Below, in pieces: positions 53,674-63,125 of a DNA stretch of 64,000 nucleotides. Made by a program: the position numbers and the translations under genes. Location: assembly GCF_900177345.1 (NCBI RefSeq), contig NZ_FWZT01000016.1, positions 1 to 64,000 of the forward strand. The letters run 5' to 3'. Source of the stretch: Pseudobacteriovorax antillogorgiicola. GTDB lineage: Bacteria > Bdellovibrionota_B > Oligoflexia > Oligoflexales > Oligoflexaceae. Within the stretch, counting starts at the first letter, position 1. The number at the start of each line of letters is the position of its first letter. The notes under the pieces are model-generated. The model saw only the letters and a list, made by a program, of their open reading frames with translations. It was not told the origin of the DNA and did not search any database.

Positions 53674-54190
53674 AGAGCCCCTCAAAAGAAATCATTCCAG
53701 GATAGGAAATCTCAAGCCAAGTGCTTGGAATGGAGTAATAAGAGGATGATAACAAGGAAACGAAACTGCGAAGTACGATTTGAACGAGGGCTATCCGAGA
53801 TTGACTCATCTCATGAATGAATTGATGAAGTTCAGATTCTGTTGCCGCCCCCCATGACTGGTACAAGCCAAATAGCCAAGCAGTAGCGGGAAAGTTCATC
53901 ACATCTAAAACGTTTAGGATATCTTGCGCCACCGTTGGCGAAAAAGATTGAATGAACAACTCAATACGAGTTAGTAGCTCATCACCTAATGGTAATACTT
54001 TGTTCCTTTCAATCCCAAGGATGGTGGGACTGAGTGCTAGGATTAAGGCTTTTTGCTCTTGGGTAAGAAAGCCGTCTAGTTCTAAAGGTTTAGCAGGTCG
54101 AATGCGTCCCCATAGGATAGCCAGCCCCAAGGATGCTGATCCCAGTGCTGTGAACGCAAATAGCTTACGGCGTGAGATAGAAGTTGCCAT
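53666..54190 (-). CDS. Tat-signal small subunit (gluconate 2-dehydrogenase subunit 3-like)
   Basis: A 174-residue protein with a twin-arginine signal (SISRRKLFAFTALGSASLGLA) followed by a helical domain in which LTQEQKALILALSPTILG resembles the N-terminal pattern of gluconate 2-dehydrogenase subunit 3. In known systems such a subunit carries a GMC dehydrogenase across the membrane through Tat. It overlaps the GMC gene by 8 bases (53666-53673), consistent with a complex. The exact substrate is unknown. Confidence 0.78.
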   Translation of the reverse strand: MATSISRRKLFAFTALGSASLGLAILWGRIRPAKPLELDGFLTQEQKALILALSPTILGIERNKVLPLGDELLTRIELFIQSFSPTVAQDILNVLDVMNFPATAWLFGLYQSWGAATESELHQFIHEMSQSRIALVQIVLRSFVSLLSSSYYSIPSTWLEISYPGMISFEGLYE

Positions 54191-54445
54191 AAATCCCTGA
54201 TACTTCGTTAAAAATTGTTACGAGTCTAAAATCTCTTGATAAAATTAGCAATGACGAATCTTGGTGCAGGTTATGGCTGTGAAGGTGGTCCGAAATGGAG
54301 CAGAATAAGAGGTGACGGCCCCGCTTTACTGAGCCGGATGGCGCAAGGCCGACCTAGAGTCAGTAACTTAGGCTGGGCATAGCTTTTGCTTTTCTTACGG
54401 TAGGAATCTGTGAGGAGAGCTTGGCTTTTGATAGGAGAGATATAT

Positions 54446-54790
54446 ATGAGGCGTGTGTTGGTGGTGGAAGATTCATTACTATCCCAGAAAATGATCGCCA
54501 ATCACTTAACTAAGCAAGGCCATCGAGTCTATATCGCTAGTAATGCTCGTGAGGGTTTGGAAATCCTAGAAGTTAAAACGGTATCTCATATAATTTCGGA
54601 TGTACTTATGCCAGAAATGGATGGGCTTACATTCAGACGGATTCTTCAGGAGCGAAATGATGTGCGTCCTTTTGCATTTATGACAACTCTTGTGGATCAA
54701 GGTCATGTCAGAGCTATGAAGGAATCTCAGCCTGCTGCTATTATCGAGAAAAGAAACCTCAACGATATCGATGTATTTATTGCCTCATGA
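54446..54790 (+). CDS. CheY-like response regulator
   Basis: A 114-residue single receiver domain with acidic residues Glu8-Asp9, acceptor Asp52 in IISDVLMPEMDG and a Lys in IIEKRN. It is slightly short, ending soon after the last strand. The ATG at 54446 with AGGAGA 8 bases upstream is used rather than one at 54410. No kinase gene adjoins it; the closest is the 7TM-DISM kinase 8 kb away. A strong hairpin follows. Confidence 0.88.
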   Translation: MRRVLVVEDSLLSQKMIANHLTKQGHRVYIASNAREGLEILEVKTVSHIISDVLMPEMDGLTFRRILQERNDVRPFAFMTTLVDQGHVRAMKESQPAAIIEKRNLNDIDVFIAS

Positions 54791-55247
54791 AGCAATGAAA
54801 ATATCCCTTTATACCCTTTTAGTTTCGAGTGTGTTTCATGTTTGGCTGCCGCAACCGCGGCGGCCAAATTTATTTTGGTGAAGTATAGTGAACTTGGTAT
54901 AAAATCATTCCTTAAAGAACAGCCCCTGCGAGATAAGAGAACACTTATTAAATCCCTTAATGATTATTAACGATGATGGGGTAGTGCATTAACTGCAAAG
55001 AGTCGATCTCATCATATCCAATGCTTAGACAAACTATTCAGCCAGTTCCCAACAGAATCGTATCTATTTTTGTCGATGATCTGCCTTCAAGGAATTAGGC
55101 TGCTTAATTTTTCCACTGTTCAGTTTCGCTCACAATGGGTAAACGCCATATCAAACGAAATTCTAGGTCGATTGGGAACCTGGTAAGAGGCGCAGAGGGT
55201 ATTGCGTTTCTAGGATATTCGATGCCTTACCAATAGGGAGATTGATA
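54791..55247. other. Intergenic region with terminator
   Basis: About 450 bases without a gene. The first part holds a GC-rich terminator for the CheY-like gene; the rest is AT-rich and has no clear ORF or palindrome. It must contain the promoter of the giant secreted-protein gene. Confidence 0.5.
54841..54876 (+). terminator. GC-rich terminator after CheY-like gene
   Basis: 12-base arms TTTGGCTGCCGC and GCGGCGGCCAAA (one G-T wobble) with a 4-base loop, followed by TTTATTTT. Confidence 0.75.
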
Positions 55248-58200
55248 ATGAAGAAATTCATGTGGCTTTGGATAACGATTTTGATGTGGCCTGGCTTGCT
55301 TCGAGCTGATGGTTTTGATCATCCCAGCTTTAATGAGGACTGTGACTTTGACTTACAGGGCTGTATTGAAAACTCACTATATACCTCGCCGACGGTCAGA
55401 GATCTACGTGAGCCTTATTTGAAGTTGCTGAACGATCGAAAGCTCTCATTTGACGAAGCCCATGCGATGTCATGGCTGGTACCAAATGGGCTTGTGGTGC
55501 ATGTGGATCACAAGGATCAGTACAATGATTATGTGGTAGGAGCGCTAGCTTGGGGTTTTCAGGTTGTGATCAATGAAGCCGCAGGCCAAGTTATTACAAG
55601 AATACCGAGTAAGTTAGGTCAGTCGGTTGCTAAAAAAGCTCTTAACCTCTTCGATCGTATTTTGCCCAAGGCTTCCGTAGTATGGAACGATGTAGCTTAT
55701 GCGACCGTTAAGAGGCAATCTCGCGCTGCCTTCGCATCCGCTGTGACTCTGTTTTCATCGGATGAGTTTGTGAAGCGTACGCCGGCGCTTAGGGCTTACA
55801 TTTTCAATAGCATGCTAGAAAATATGGAAAACCAGTGGACCAAATATACTGCTGCGGAAAAGGATGCCTACTTTCTCTCGATGTTTATCATGGTGGAAAA
55901 ACGATTTGAACTAATTGAAGACGACATTACTGTTTTAGGGAAATGGCAAACTGAAAGTACCAAGGATGATCGCCAGGCAGTAAGCGATAAGGATCTGGCC
56001 CACTATCAAAAAACGATCAAAGGCCATTATGAGGCAGGCTTAGAAGGTGGAGGTTTTACTGATCTGGCCGTTGATATCGCAGCGGTAACCGATCACATCA
56101 CTGAGCCTTTAAAAGAGGCTGATCAAAGAAGGGAAATCATTGATCAACAACCTTTAAGTTTGGAAGCGAAATTGGCCGCATATCAAGAGATTTACCAGGA
56201 CGTGGATGCAAAAGTTAGCTTTGTTCGCACTGAGATAGCTGGAATCGCGGCTTTCATTCGATTGTTTGACCCTGAGTTATCGGCCAAAATCAATACTAGC
56301 ATGGAGTCTGTAAGCCTTTTAAGCCAAGGGGTGACAGCAATCTTAAACGGACCAACCGCTGGTGCTGTACTCGGCGGTGTGGGAACGGTGGGAGCGGGTC
56401 TACAACTTCTCCAAACCTTTACTAGCGGCCAGGGTGTGAATACAGATCAGGTGATCCTAGAATCTTTAGCTGCCATTTCGCGTCAGATCCAAAATCTTCA
56501 CCTCTTTGTGGAAGCCAACTTCCAACGAACCCAGCTGAGCTTCAATCAGGTTCAATCCAAGCTCAATGCTATTCATAGCACCATGCTAAGCGAGTTTACT
56601 CTCGTTAAAACTAGTATCATGGATCTTCAGCGATCCTTAGATCGCATCAAACAACAAATTGAGGCTCAAACCAATCTCTACTCACAATTCTCCAGAGATC
56701 AGCTGGTTCTTGATTATAATGTCAAGATGAGAACCTTGAGGAATGACTTCATCGCACGTAAAAAAGCAGTTGATGAATCAACTCTGCTAGAGTTTCTGGA
56801 TGACTATCGCAAAGCTGTGGTAGGAGCCTATAACTCGGTGGCGTGGGCTGGATCGCCCTTTGGCTTTACAGATGGTAGCCAAATTTTAGAGACTGATTTT
56901 GTTGCTGGTGAACTGCTGAGTTCAGGCAAGGTGGAGTCGCCTCTCGATTACCTCGTTGAATCTGGACGAGGGTATTATGGCGTTGACTCACTAAGCCCGT
57001 TTGAAATTTCGAACCCATCGCAGTGGATGGCCGCCAATCAGATGCTATCATTTATAGTTCTACAAGGTCGATTGATCGATATACCTGGGATTGATGACCG
57101 AAGTCGCGATGATTCACTTTATGGTCAAATTAAGGACGTGATGGAGCAGGGCTTACTTCATGGCCAGAGCTACTTGGGGTTTGCTTTTGATTTACAGAGA
57201 GATCCAAATTTTTTTGAGGGCCTTCTAAAAAACTACCGGCAAGCTTATATGGGCTTAGTATATGACTTGGCTTTTCAAATGGCAACAAAGCTCAACACAA
57301 GAGTTGAGGAGGGTGGGCTGTTATCAGTTGAAGCTTATCGTACTTTCCTTGATAGTTTGATCGCGCAAAGATTCCAAGCGGATTCGAAGTACTTTCCCCA
57401 AGATCACGGTACCCTTGCTTTAGCTCTGGCCCAGAATCTTATGATTAGTCAGCCTTTGGATGGGGATTGGGGCAAGGGTATCTCGTTGAGTCTTCCTAGC
57501 CAAGATCACGATTTGTCGGCCACCCCTCTATTAAGGGGCAAATCCTTACCACCCTTGCTCTGGCCTGCCTACGATCTAGACTTAGGAGTGGCTGAACAGG
57601 TTCCTGATCCACTGCCAGCAAGTGTGTTGATCGCTGCGAAATTTGGCTTGTTGAGCTACTATCAAGACTATCGGGTGAGTAGTCGGGGCAGCGATCTTGT
57701 GTTGACTCACCGAGGTATTTTGAATGATCCGGCGACTGGCGAGGACCATATCCTCGTTGAAATAGACGTGGAATATCATTGTCAGGATCGGCTGGCTGTT
57801 TATGGGGGCTTATCACTCTTGCAAGTCGCGAGCGATCGCAAGGTTGTTTTTCAATATCAAAGTGATGGGGCGATCTTGAGTTGCGTGGCAAGCAAGCGAG
57901 TCACTCGAAATGATCTGAAGCTTAGTCCGAGTTTGGAAGGGGTGATTCATGAAAGGCTTGCTCGGCGATTGGAGCCCCAGCTAGCGCAGATTCTTCAAAC
58001 GAGTCAGAGCCGAGAACTGTTTAGGAAGCATGCCCGTCTGCTTCACTATTTTTCAATTTGGGCCCTTCCCGAATCCTTTCGCCGTGGTGATGATCTGATT
58101 TTGCCAATGCTTGATGGCGCCATTCATCCCATCGGAGATCTTCAGGCTGAGTTCGAAACCCGATTGCTCGCAGCGATGAGTTCTTTGAGTTTGGACTCTT

Positions 58201-59186
58201 ATCGATTTGCAACTCCAGCTGAAGGAGAGTTAACAAAGTATCTCCAGTCAACCTTAGACTTGATAGAAGGGTCAGAGAGTCTCGGGTTTGATTCTGGTCA
58301 TCCCGTTTGGGCAGGATTATTAGCAAAACTTACTGTTAATCAACAGGCCACAGAGCATATATACTTAAAGTCTAGAAGAATTGAAGATATCTATCCCTAT
58401 TTCAATCGCCTACTAGACTATGGTTTGGAAGCAGACCCGCGAATCCTTCCTCAAGTGTTTTTTCAGTGGAGTTTTTTAGACTACCAATCTCTATACGGCT
58501 CAAAGGAACCTCCGGTATGTGAGGGTGGTTTAGCAATCGGTGAGGAAACCTTTCGCGACATTCCAGCTGGTAAGCTTTTGGAAAGGTGTTTAGCCGATGG
58601 TCGTTTGAGCACTGTACGGCTAAGCTGTGAGCCAGGATACGTGCCCAATGGCTCTTTGAGTGATCCCAGCTGTAGTCCATCGGTTTGTGGTGACTACAAG
58701 TACCTGGATCGATGGAATGAGACGATTTCCGGTGGAGCGAAAACCTTTCAGTGTGGGCCATTAGGGGAGGTCGTCTACCTTTCGACGACTTGCCGAACGG
58801 ACCAGTATCGGTATAGTAGCGACAGAACTTTGTGTGAGCCCAAGCCTTGCGGATCTTATGGTCATGGGCAAAGTTGGTCGCAGGCCATTCCCTATGGCAG
58901 CCTGCATTATAGCTGTAGTTTTGGAAATGTTTCCTCATCTGGAAGTTGCCAGGCTGGCCACCTCTATCTAGGTGGCAATTGTAACACCAAGAGATCCTGT
59001 AGCAATGGGACCCGGTATGGGGACGTTTGGTATCATAAGCAAACAGAGAAGTGTGTGGAAAAGACTTTTAGACATTATTGTAACTCGGGCGGCGTGATTG
59101 AAAGTCGTCTAGACTCACAAAGAAGCATCAGCTGCGGTGGTGGTGGCGGCCGTCCTAAGCCCCCTGGGCATGGTGGAGGAAAGTAG
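55248..59186 (+). CDS. Giant secreted helical, Cys-rich C-terminal protein
   Basis: A 1312-residue exported protein not assigned to any family that I know. A signal peptide (about 1-20) leads to a long helical part. About residues 360-390 form a Gly-rich hydrophobic segment (GAVLGGVGTVGAGLQLL) between amphipathic helices, and 400-485 is strongly coiled-coil-like. A mixed region follows to about 1110. The C-terminal 200 residues hold about 20 Cys in tandem modules that start CGDYKYLDRW, CGSYGHGQSW and SNGTRYGDVW, each with Trp and later Cys. It ends in a Gly/Pro-rich tail. GGGAGA precedes the ATG. The next gene starts at the base after the stop. A membrane-active or adhesive surface function is a guess. 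Confidence 0.72.
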   Translation: MKKFMWLWITILMWPGLLRADGFDHPSFNEDCDFDLQGCIENSLYTSPTVRDLREPYLKLLNDRKLSFDEAHAMSWLVPNGLVVHVDHKDQYNDYVVGALAWGFQVVINEAAGQVITRIPSKLGQSVAKKALNLFDRILPKASVVWNDVAYATVKRQSRAAFASAVTLFSSDEFVKRTPALRAYIFNSMLENMENQWTKYTAAEKDAYFLSMFIMVEKRFELIEDDITVLGKWQTESTKDDRQAVSDKDLAHYQKTIKGHYEAGLEGGGFTDLAVDIAAVTDHITEPLKEADQRREIIDQQPLSLEAKLAAYQEIYQDVDAKVSFVRTEIAGIAAFIRLFDPELSAKINTSMESVSLLSQGVTAILNGPTAGAVLGGVGTVGAGLQLLQTFTSGQGVNTDQVILESLAAISRQIQNLHLFVEANFQRTQLSFNQVQSKLNAIHSTMLSEFTLVKTSIMDLQRSLDRIKQQIEAQTNLYSQFSRDQLVLDYNVKMRTLRNDFIARKKAVDESTLLEFLDDYRKAVVGAYNSVAWAGSPFGFTDGSQILETDFVAGELLSSGKVESPLDYLVESGRGYYGVDSLSPFEISNPSQWMAANQMLSFIVLQGRLIDIPGIDDRSRDDSLYGQIKDVMEQGLLHGQSYLGFAFDLQRDPNFFEGLLKNYRQAYMGLVYDLAFQMATKLNTRVEEGGLLSVEAYRTFLDSLIAQRFQADSKYFPQDHGTLALALAQNLMISQPLDGDWGKGISLSLPSQDHDLSATPLLRGKSLPPLLWPAYDLDLGVAEQVPDPLPASVLIAAKFGLLSYYQDYRVSSRGSDLVLTHRGILNDPATGEDHILVEIDVEYHCQDRLAVYGGLSLLQVASDRKVVFQYQSDGAILSCVASKRVTRNDLKLSPSLEGVIHERLARRLEPQLAQILQTSQSRELFRKHARLLHYFSIWALPESFRRGDDLILPMLDGAIHPIGDLQAEFETRLLAAMSSLSLDSYRFATPAEGELTKYLQSTLDLIEGSESLGFDSGHPVWAGLLAKLTVNQQATEHIYLKSRRIEDIYPYFNRLLDYGLEADPRILPQVFFQWSFLDYQSLYGSKEPPVCEGGLAIGEETFRDIPAGKLLERCLADGRLSTVRLSCEPGYVPNGSLSDPSCSPSVCGDYKYLDRWNETISGGAKTFQCGPLGEVVYLSTTCRTDQYRYSSDRTLCEPKPCGSYGHGQSWSQAIPYGSLHYSCSFGNVSSSGSCQAGHLYLGGNCNTKRSCSNGTRYGDVWYHKQTEKCVEKTFRHYCNSGGVIESRLDSQRSISCGGGGGRPKPPGHGGGK

Positions 59187-59771
59187 ATGAAGTGCGGAGT
59201 CTTTGCCTTACTAGTCTGGGTGCTGGCTGGGTCTTGCAGTGATGAATCCCGAGATGATGAGCCACAGCGTTTGAACCTGCCTTTTCAAGAAGCGGTTTCT
59301 AGCTTTGAGCAGCTTCCCCCATGCACGTCTGATTATCATGGGGTGACCATCCTAACGATGGAGCAAAATCTTGAGTACACGTGTCGAGCGTTCAGCAATG
59401 ACTCCCGTTGGGTGGCAGATCCCCTTCGCGCCAATCAAATCGTCTTAACTGAGCATCCATGGCGAAGTGTTTGTACTCAGAGTCTCAATGACTCAAGTTT
59501 TGCTGTTTGGCATGTGTTCCTGAACGATCAAGTGATTGAGTTTTATCGGTATCTTGCAACTAACGATTCCTGTGAATCGTTAGTTCTTGCTCAGACTATT
59601 CGGTTAACTTACGTTCTCCGTGACGGAGTCATCGATTTAAATGAGATTGGAGATTCGTTCTACTTGCTGTTTGGTCTCGACTCCAATGCACGTAGGCTTA
59701 CCCTGGATGGCTTTTTAGCGGAAGGCGTTCAGTTTTACGATCTGCAATTCTTACCTTACATAGAAAGTTAG
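59187..59771 (+). CDS. Lipoprotein coupled to giant secreted protein
   Basis: A 194-residue lipoprotein (lipobox Leu-Ala-Gly-Ser-Cys) with no recognised family. The mature chain has six Cys after the lipidated one and beta-like segments such as SFAVWHVFLNDQVIEFYRYL and TIRLTYVLRDGVIDLNEIG. Its ATG directly follows the TAG of the giant gene, so the two are translationally linked and probably work together, for example as a surface anchor or secretion partner. A perfect palindrome lies within the coding region at 59558-59585. Confidence 0.7.
   Translation: MKCGVFALLVWVLAGSCSDESRDDEPQRLNLPFQEAVSSFEQLPPCTSDYHGVTILTMEQNLEYTCRAFSNDSRWVADPLRANQIVLTEHPWRSVCTQSLNDSSFAVWHVFLNDQVIEFYRYLATNDSCESLVLAQTIRLTYVLRDGVIDLNEIGDSFYLLFGLDSNARRLTLDGFLAEGVQFYDLQFLPYIES
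59558..59585. repeat. Perfect 12-base-arm palindrome inside a gene (copy 2 of 20-base repeat)
   Basis: AACTAACGATTC and GAATCGTTAGTT flank CTGT. The inner 20 bases (59563-59582) are identical to 38883-38902, where the palindrome has 7-base arms. Confidence 0.8.
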
Positions 59772-59817
59772 TAAGATATTGAAATAGCTACAATATATGG
59801 TTTCTTTGCCTTACTGT

Positions 59818-59837
59818 GAAGGGCTTTTTTGCCCTTC
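59818..59837 (+). terminator. Hairpin after the coupled lipoprotein gene
   Basis: GAAGGGC/GCCCTTC with a loop of six T. The T-rich tail is poor (TATTC), so termination may be partial. Confidence 0.5.
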
Positions 59838-59976
59838 TATTCATGGTTTTACCGACTAAAAGTTTTCATCCAGTGGCTTGTCGCTACAAGCTATTCTGGA
59901 ACGAAAGAATCTTAAGTAAATCTTTGACTTTTAGCGCCGATGAACCCGACGTGTTGCAAAAAAATTGGACGGGTTT

Positions 59977-61140
59977 ATGAGCAACGACTATTCTAATACA
60001 AAAGTTCTAGTTGTAACCTCGGTGCGCAATCACGCCAAGGCTATTTTGGTAGGCTTGAAAAATCTCGGCCTTCAAAAAGTTTCGATACGAGAAAGTGGTC
60101 TCGAAGCGCTTTCGATCCTGGCTTCCGAGTCTTGGGATCTTGTCATTTGTGACCAAGAGATGAAGCAAATCAATGGCTGGCTGTTTATCAAAGAGTTCAA
60201 GCTATCGGAAAAAGTCCCTAACATCCCAGCGATTCTTTTAGGTCGCAATGATGCTCCAGTAGAAGAAGAGGTTCTTAAGCGCTTTGGTTTGATCAAGTAC
60301 TTGAAGTTGCCGGTGAGGCCATCTGAATTAGACTTTCTCATTCACTCGACCCTGTCCCTAGCGAATACTTCGGGAACAATTGAAAATAAATATACTCAGG
60401 CAAAAGACTCCTTAATCCAACATAACAGCGAAGAAGCGGTTGAACTATATAGCGAGCTACAAACCTTAACTAAAGGAAGCTTGCGAAGTAATGTAGGTCT
60501 GGCACAGGCCTATATCCAGAATCAGGAAGATGATAGAGCTCATGAAGTCCTTGAGACCATAGCTAACAGCGGGGAAAACACACCTGCTAGTATGATGCTA
60601 AGCGCGCGGATGAGCCTGAAACGGGGCAATAAAGATGCCGGAGTAAAAGTTATTGAAACTCTCCTCAAGGCGCATGGCAATGAATTCTACTACAGTCGCT
60701 GTGTAGGCCTTCTCAACCAGCATAATTTTTATGATGAGTCAAAGACCATTGCCTTGGCTGGCCGTGAGCTGGGATTTGATGCCGCGGAATTCTATTCTGC
60801 AATATCAAGAGCTCTTGTGGGAGAAGGGGCGTATGATCGAGCCCTTCAGGAAATCAAAGAGGCTGAAGAAAAGTTTGGTGAATCTGCGGAGCAGTTTAAT
60901 CTCAAAGGAGTGTGTCACCGCAAGACTTCCAATCTTGATGAGGCGATCGAAGCCTACGAGCATGCGTTACGGCTGAATCCAGAAAATCACAAAGTCTACT
61001 TTAATATCGCCATCTGTTTTATCGAACTGGGGCAACTCAGTGAAGCAGCTAGGCAGCTTGAAAACTGTGTTCGTCTTCGCCCAGATTTTGAACGGGCACG
61101 AGATAAACTTGCGGAAGTGAAAGGTCGCCTAGCTTCATGA
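59977..61140 (+). CDS. Receiver domain plus TPR protein
   Basis: A 387-residue cytoplasmic protein with an N-terminal receiver domain (about 8-125) and TPR repeats (about 140-385). The acceptor Asp59 (LVICDQEMKQING) is kept, but the acidic pair is replaced (VVTS), so phosphorylation may be altered. TPR units include AQAYIQNQEDDRAHEVLETIA and a clear final pair FNLKGVCHRKTSNLDEAIEAYEHALRLNPEN, given by its ends. The ATG at 59977 is preferred to a TTG at 59965. It overlaps the next gene by ATGA (4 bases), so it probably acts with that kinase. Confidence 0.87.
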   Translation: MSNDYSNTKVLVVTSVRNHAKAILVGLKNLGLQKVSIRESGLEALSILASESWDLVICDQEMKQINGWLFIKEFKLSEKVPNIPAILLGRNDAPVEEEVLKRFGLIKYLKLPVRPSELDFLIHSTLSLANTSGTIENKYTQAKDSLIQHNSEEAVELYSELQTLTKGSLRSNVGLAQAYIQNQEDDRAHEVLETIANSGENTPASMMLSARMSLKRGNKDAGVKVIETLLKAHGNEFYYSRCVGLLNQHNFYDESKTIALAGRELGFDAAEFYSAISRALVGEGAYDRALQEIKEAEEKFGESAEQFNLKGVCHRKTSNLDEAIEAYEHALRLNPENHKVYFNIAICFIELGQLSEAARQLENCVRLRPDFERARDKLAEVKGRLAS

Positions 61141-63125
61141 GCGGATTGACCCTAGACGATATTTTGAGCGCTATGGATGAGGCCTCTGTTCAAGAGAGGT
61201 CATCAGATTATAAGATTGCTGTGCTTGTAGAGCGCTCCTCAATCATGGAGCGCCTTGAGGTAGCTAAAGAATTCATTGACGAAACCACCTATGCGAACTG
61301 GAATCATGATGACGAGTTGAAGGATCAGCTAGCGGATATTGATCTAGTTTTTCTAGAATGCCGTTTGATCGAAGGTATCAAAGATATTTCGAAGATCAGG
61401 CAGATCCGTAGCAAGAGACCGCAAATGCCGATCTTGGTAACAAGCGTCAATACAGATCCGGAGTTTGTAGCGAGTATTTACGAGGCTGGTGCCACTGATT
61501 TTCTTACTGTCGAAGAAGATATTCGGGTTATCTTTTCAAAAATCCAAACATTTCTAAGAATGTCAAAGGTCTTGAGCTTAGTCGAGTTTAAGAACGAAGA
61601 AGTTATCAATACTATGCAGACTCTCCGGCGCTTGCAGTCTAGTGCGAAGCAGGAGAAGGTGAGTCGGATTCTGGCGGAAACCCAACGGGATTTTGCTGAA
61701 GAAGCTGCAGGTATCAACCAGCAGATGAAGGAAATTCTAGACCACCTCAATGAAGCCTTTTTCTTTGTCGATCCTCAGCTCCAGGTTGGAGATTCTACTT
61801 CGACAGCTTGTGAACAGATGTTCGGTACTGATATCGCCCGTCAATATATTGGGAGTACGTTGAATTTCAAAGATCCCGAGATCGAACGGCACATGGCGAT
61901 GGCCTTGGATCAGGTTTTTGAGGATATCTTTCCCGAAGCGGTGTCTCTTTCATTGATGCCAAAAGTAGTGGAAACCCAGGAAGGCAGGATCCTTGACTTT
62001 ACCTATACGGTAGTACGAGGTCGCTCCGACGAGATCAATAAAGTGATCGTGGTAGCTTCAGACATCACTAAAACTCATCATGAGCGACAGGAGCTAGAGC
62101 GGCAATTCCAGGAAAATAGATGTATTATGAACATCTTAAGGCATATGGATGCCTTTACAGACTTCGTAGCTGACTTTAAGGGTCAGCTACAGAAACTGCG
62201 AAGCGATCTCGAAAATCGATCGCAGGTGAAGCATATTCTGCACACCCTAAAGGGTAATTCTTTAGTATTTGAAATTTATGAGCTGGGGCATCTGATCCAT
62301 GATACGGAGACTTTGCTAGGGGAGCAAGACGACCTTGAGCTTGCACCCCACCTAGATAAAATTGAATCATGCTTGCAGGGCTTTTTGGATCATCATAAAG
62401 ACCTTCTGGATATCGATTTCCGTTCCAATCCAGAGAAAACTTATACAATCGACGAGACTGACTTCAATGCTCTCGACAATCTATTCAAAGAGGTTGATGC
62501 CCCCCGGCGAGCGGCGTGGCAGGGCATCAAGGCGAGGCTCAGACATAAGCATATCGGTGAGCTTTGTGGGCAATTCGAACCGCTTGTTAAGCGGCTCGCC
62601 AAACAGGAAGAGAAAGAAATTCGTCTCAAGATCATTGGCGAAGAGCTGAAACTCGATCTCGACCCCATTCGACCATTATTTAAAAGCTTGATTCACCTGA
62701 TCAGTAATGCTTGTGATCATGGTATCGAGCCTCCTTACGAACGACTTGCCAATAAGAAGACCAAAACAGGTCACATCTTTATGCGCTTTTTGTTTGTCAA
62801 TCAATCTCTCAAGATCAGGATCGTCGATGACGGTCGTGGTATTGACTGGGATGAACTCATCAAAAAAGCTGTGGAAAAGGGCTTCGCTGGCCAGCTTAAA
62901 GACGAAGGAATCAATCGTAGCAATGCCTATCAGATTCTTTTTTGGGATGGCTTCTCGACTGCAAGCTCTATTACCCAAACCTCTGGACGAGGGGTGGGGA
63001 TGTCAGCAATTAGGGCTGAAGTCAAACGTTTGGGTGGTACGATTGCCATCCAATCTAAACTGGGTCGAGGGACTAAGACTGAAATTATAATTCCTCTGTA
63101 TTCTCTCCTAAAATTAGCCTCATGA
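61137..63125 (+). CDS. CheA-like kinase with N-terminal pseudo-receiver, no CheW domain
   Basis: A 662-residue cytoplasmic kinase. Order: a receiver-like domain (about 24-145) with Glu74 (LVFLECRLIEG) at the acceptor site; a coiled coil; a PAS-like domain (about 205-315); an Hpt-like helical domain with ILHTLKGNS, the phospho-His being that of the HTLKGNS string; then a CheA-type ATPase domain whose N box is LIHLISNACDHGIEPPYERL and whose later motifs are IVDDGRGIDWDELI and GRGVGMSAIRAEVKRLGG. It ends right after the ATPase domain, lacking the CheW-like P5 domain, so it is not a chemotaxis-array kinase. It overlaps the REC-TPR gene by 4 bases. Confidence 0.87.
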   Translation: MSGLTLDDILSAMDEASVQERSSDYKIAVLVERSSIMERLEVAKEFIDETTYANWNHDDELKDQLADIDLVFLECRLIEGIKDISKIRQIRSKRPQMPILVTSVNTDPEFVASIYEAGATDFLTVEEDIRVIFSKIQTFLRMSKVLSLVEFKNEEVINTMQTLRRLQSSAKQEKVSRILAETQRDFAEEAAGINQQMKEILDHLNEAFFFVDPQLQVGDSTSTACEQMFGTDIARQYIGSTLNFKDPEIERHMAMALDQVFEDIFPEAVSLSLMPKVVETQEGRILDFTYTVVRGRSDEINKVIVVASDITKTHHERQELERQFQENRCIMNILRHMDAFTDFVADFKGQLQKLRSDLENRSQVKHILHTLKGNSLVFEIYELGHLIHDTETLLGEQDDLELAPHLDKIESCLQGFLDHHKDLLDIDFRSNPEKTYTIDETDFNALDNLFKEVDAPRRAAWQGIKARLRHKHIGELCGQFEPLVKRLAKQEEKEIRLKIIGEELKLDLDPIRPLFKSLIHLISNACDHGIEPPYERLANKKTKTGHIFMRFLFVNQSLKIRIVDDGRGIDWDELIKKAVEKGFAGQLKDEGINRSNAYQILFWDGFSTASSITQTSGRGVGMSAIRAEVKRLGGTIAIQSKLGRGTKTEIIIPLYSLLKLAS

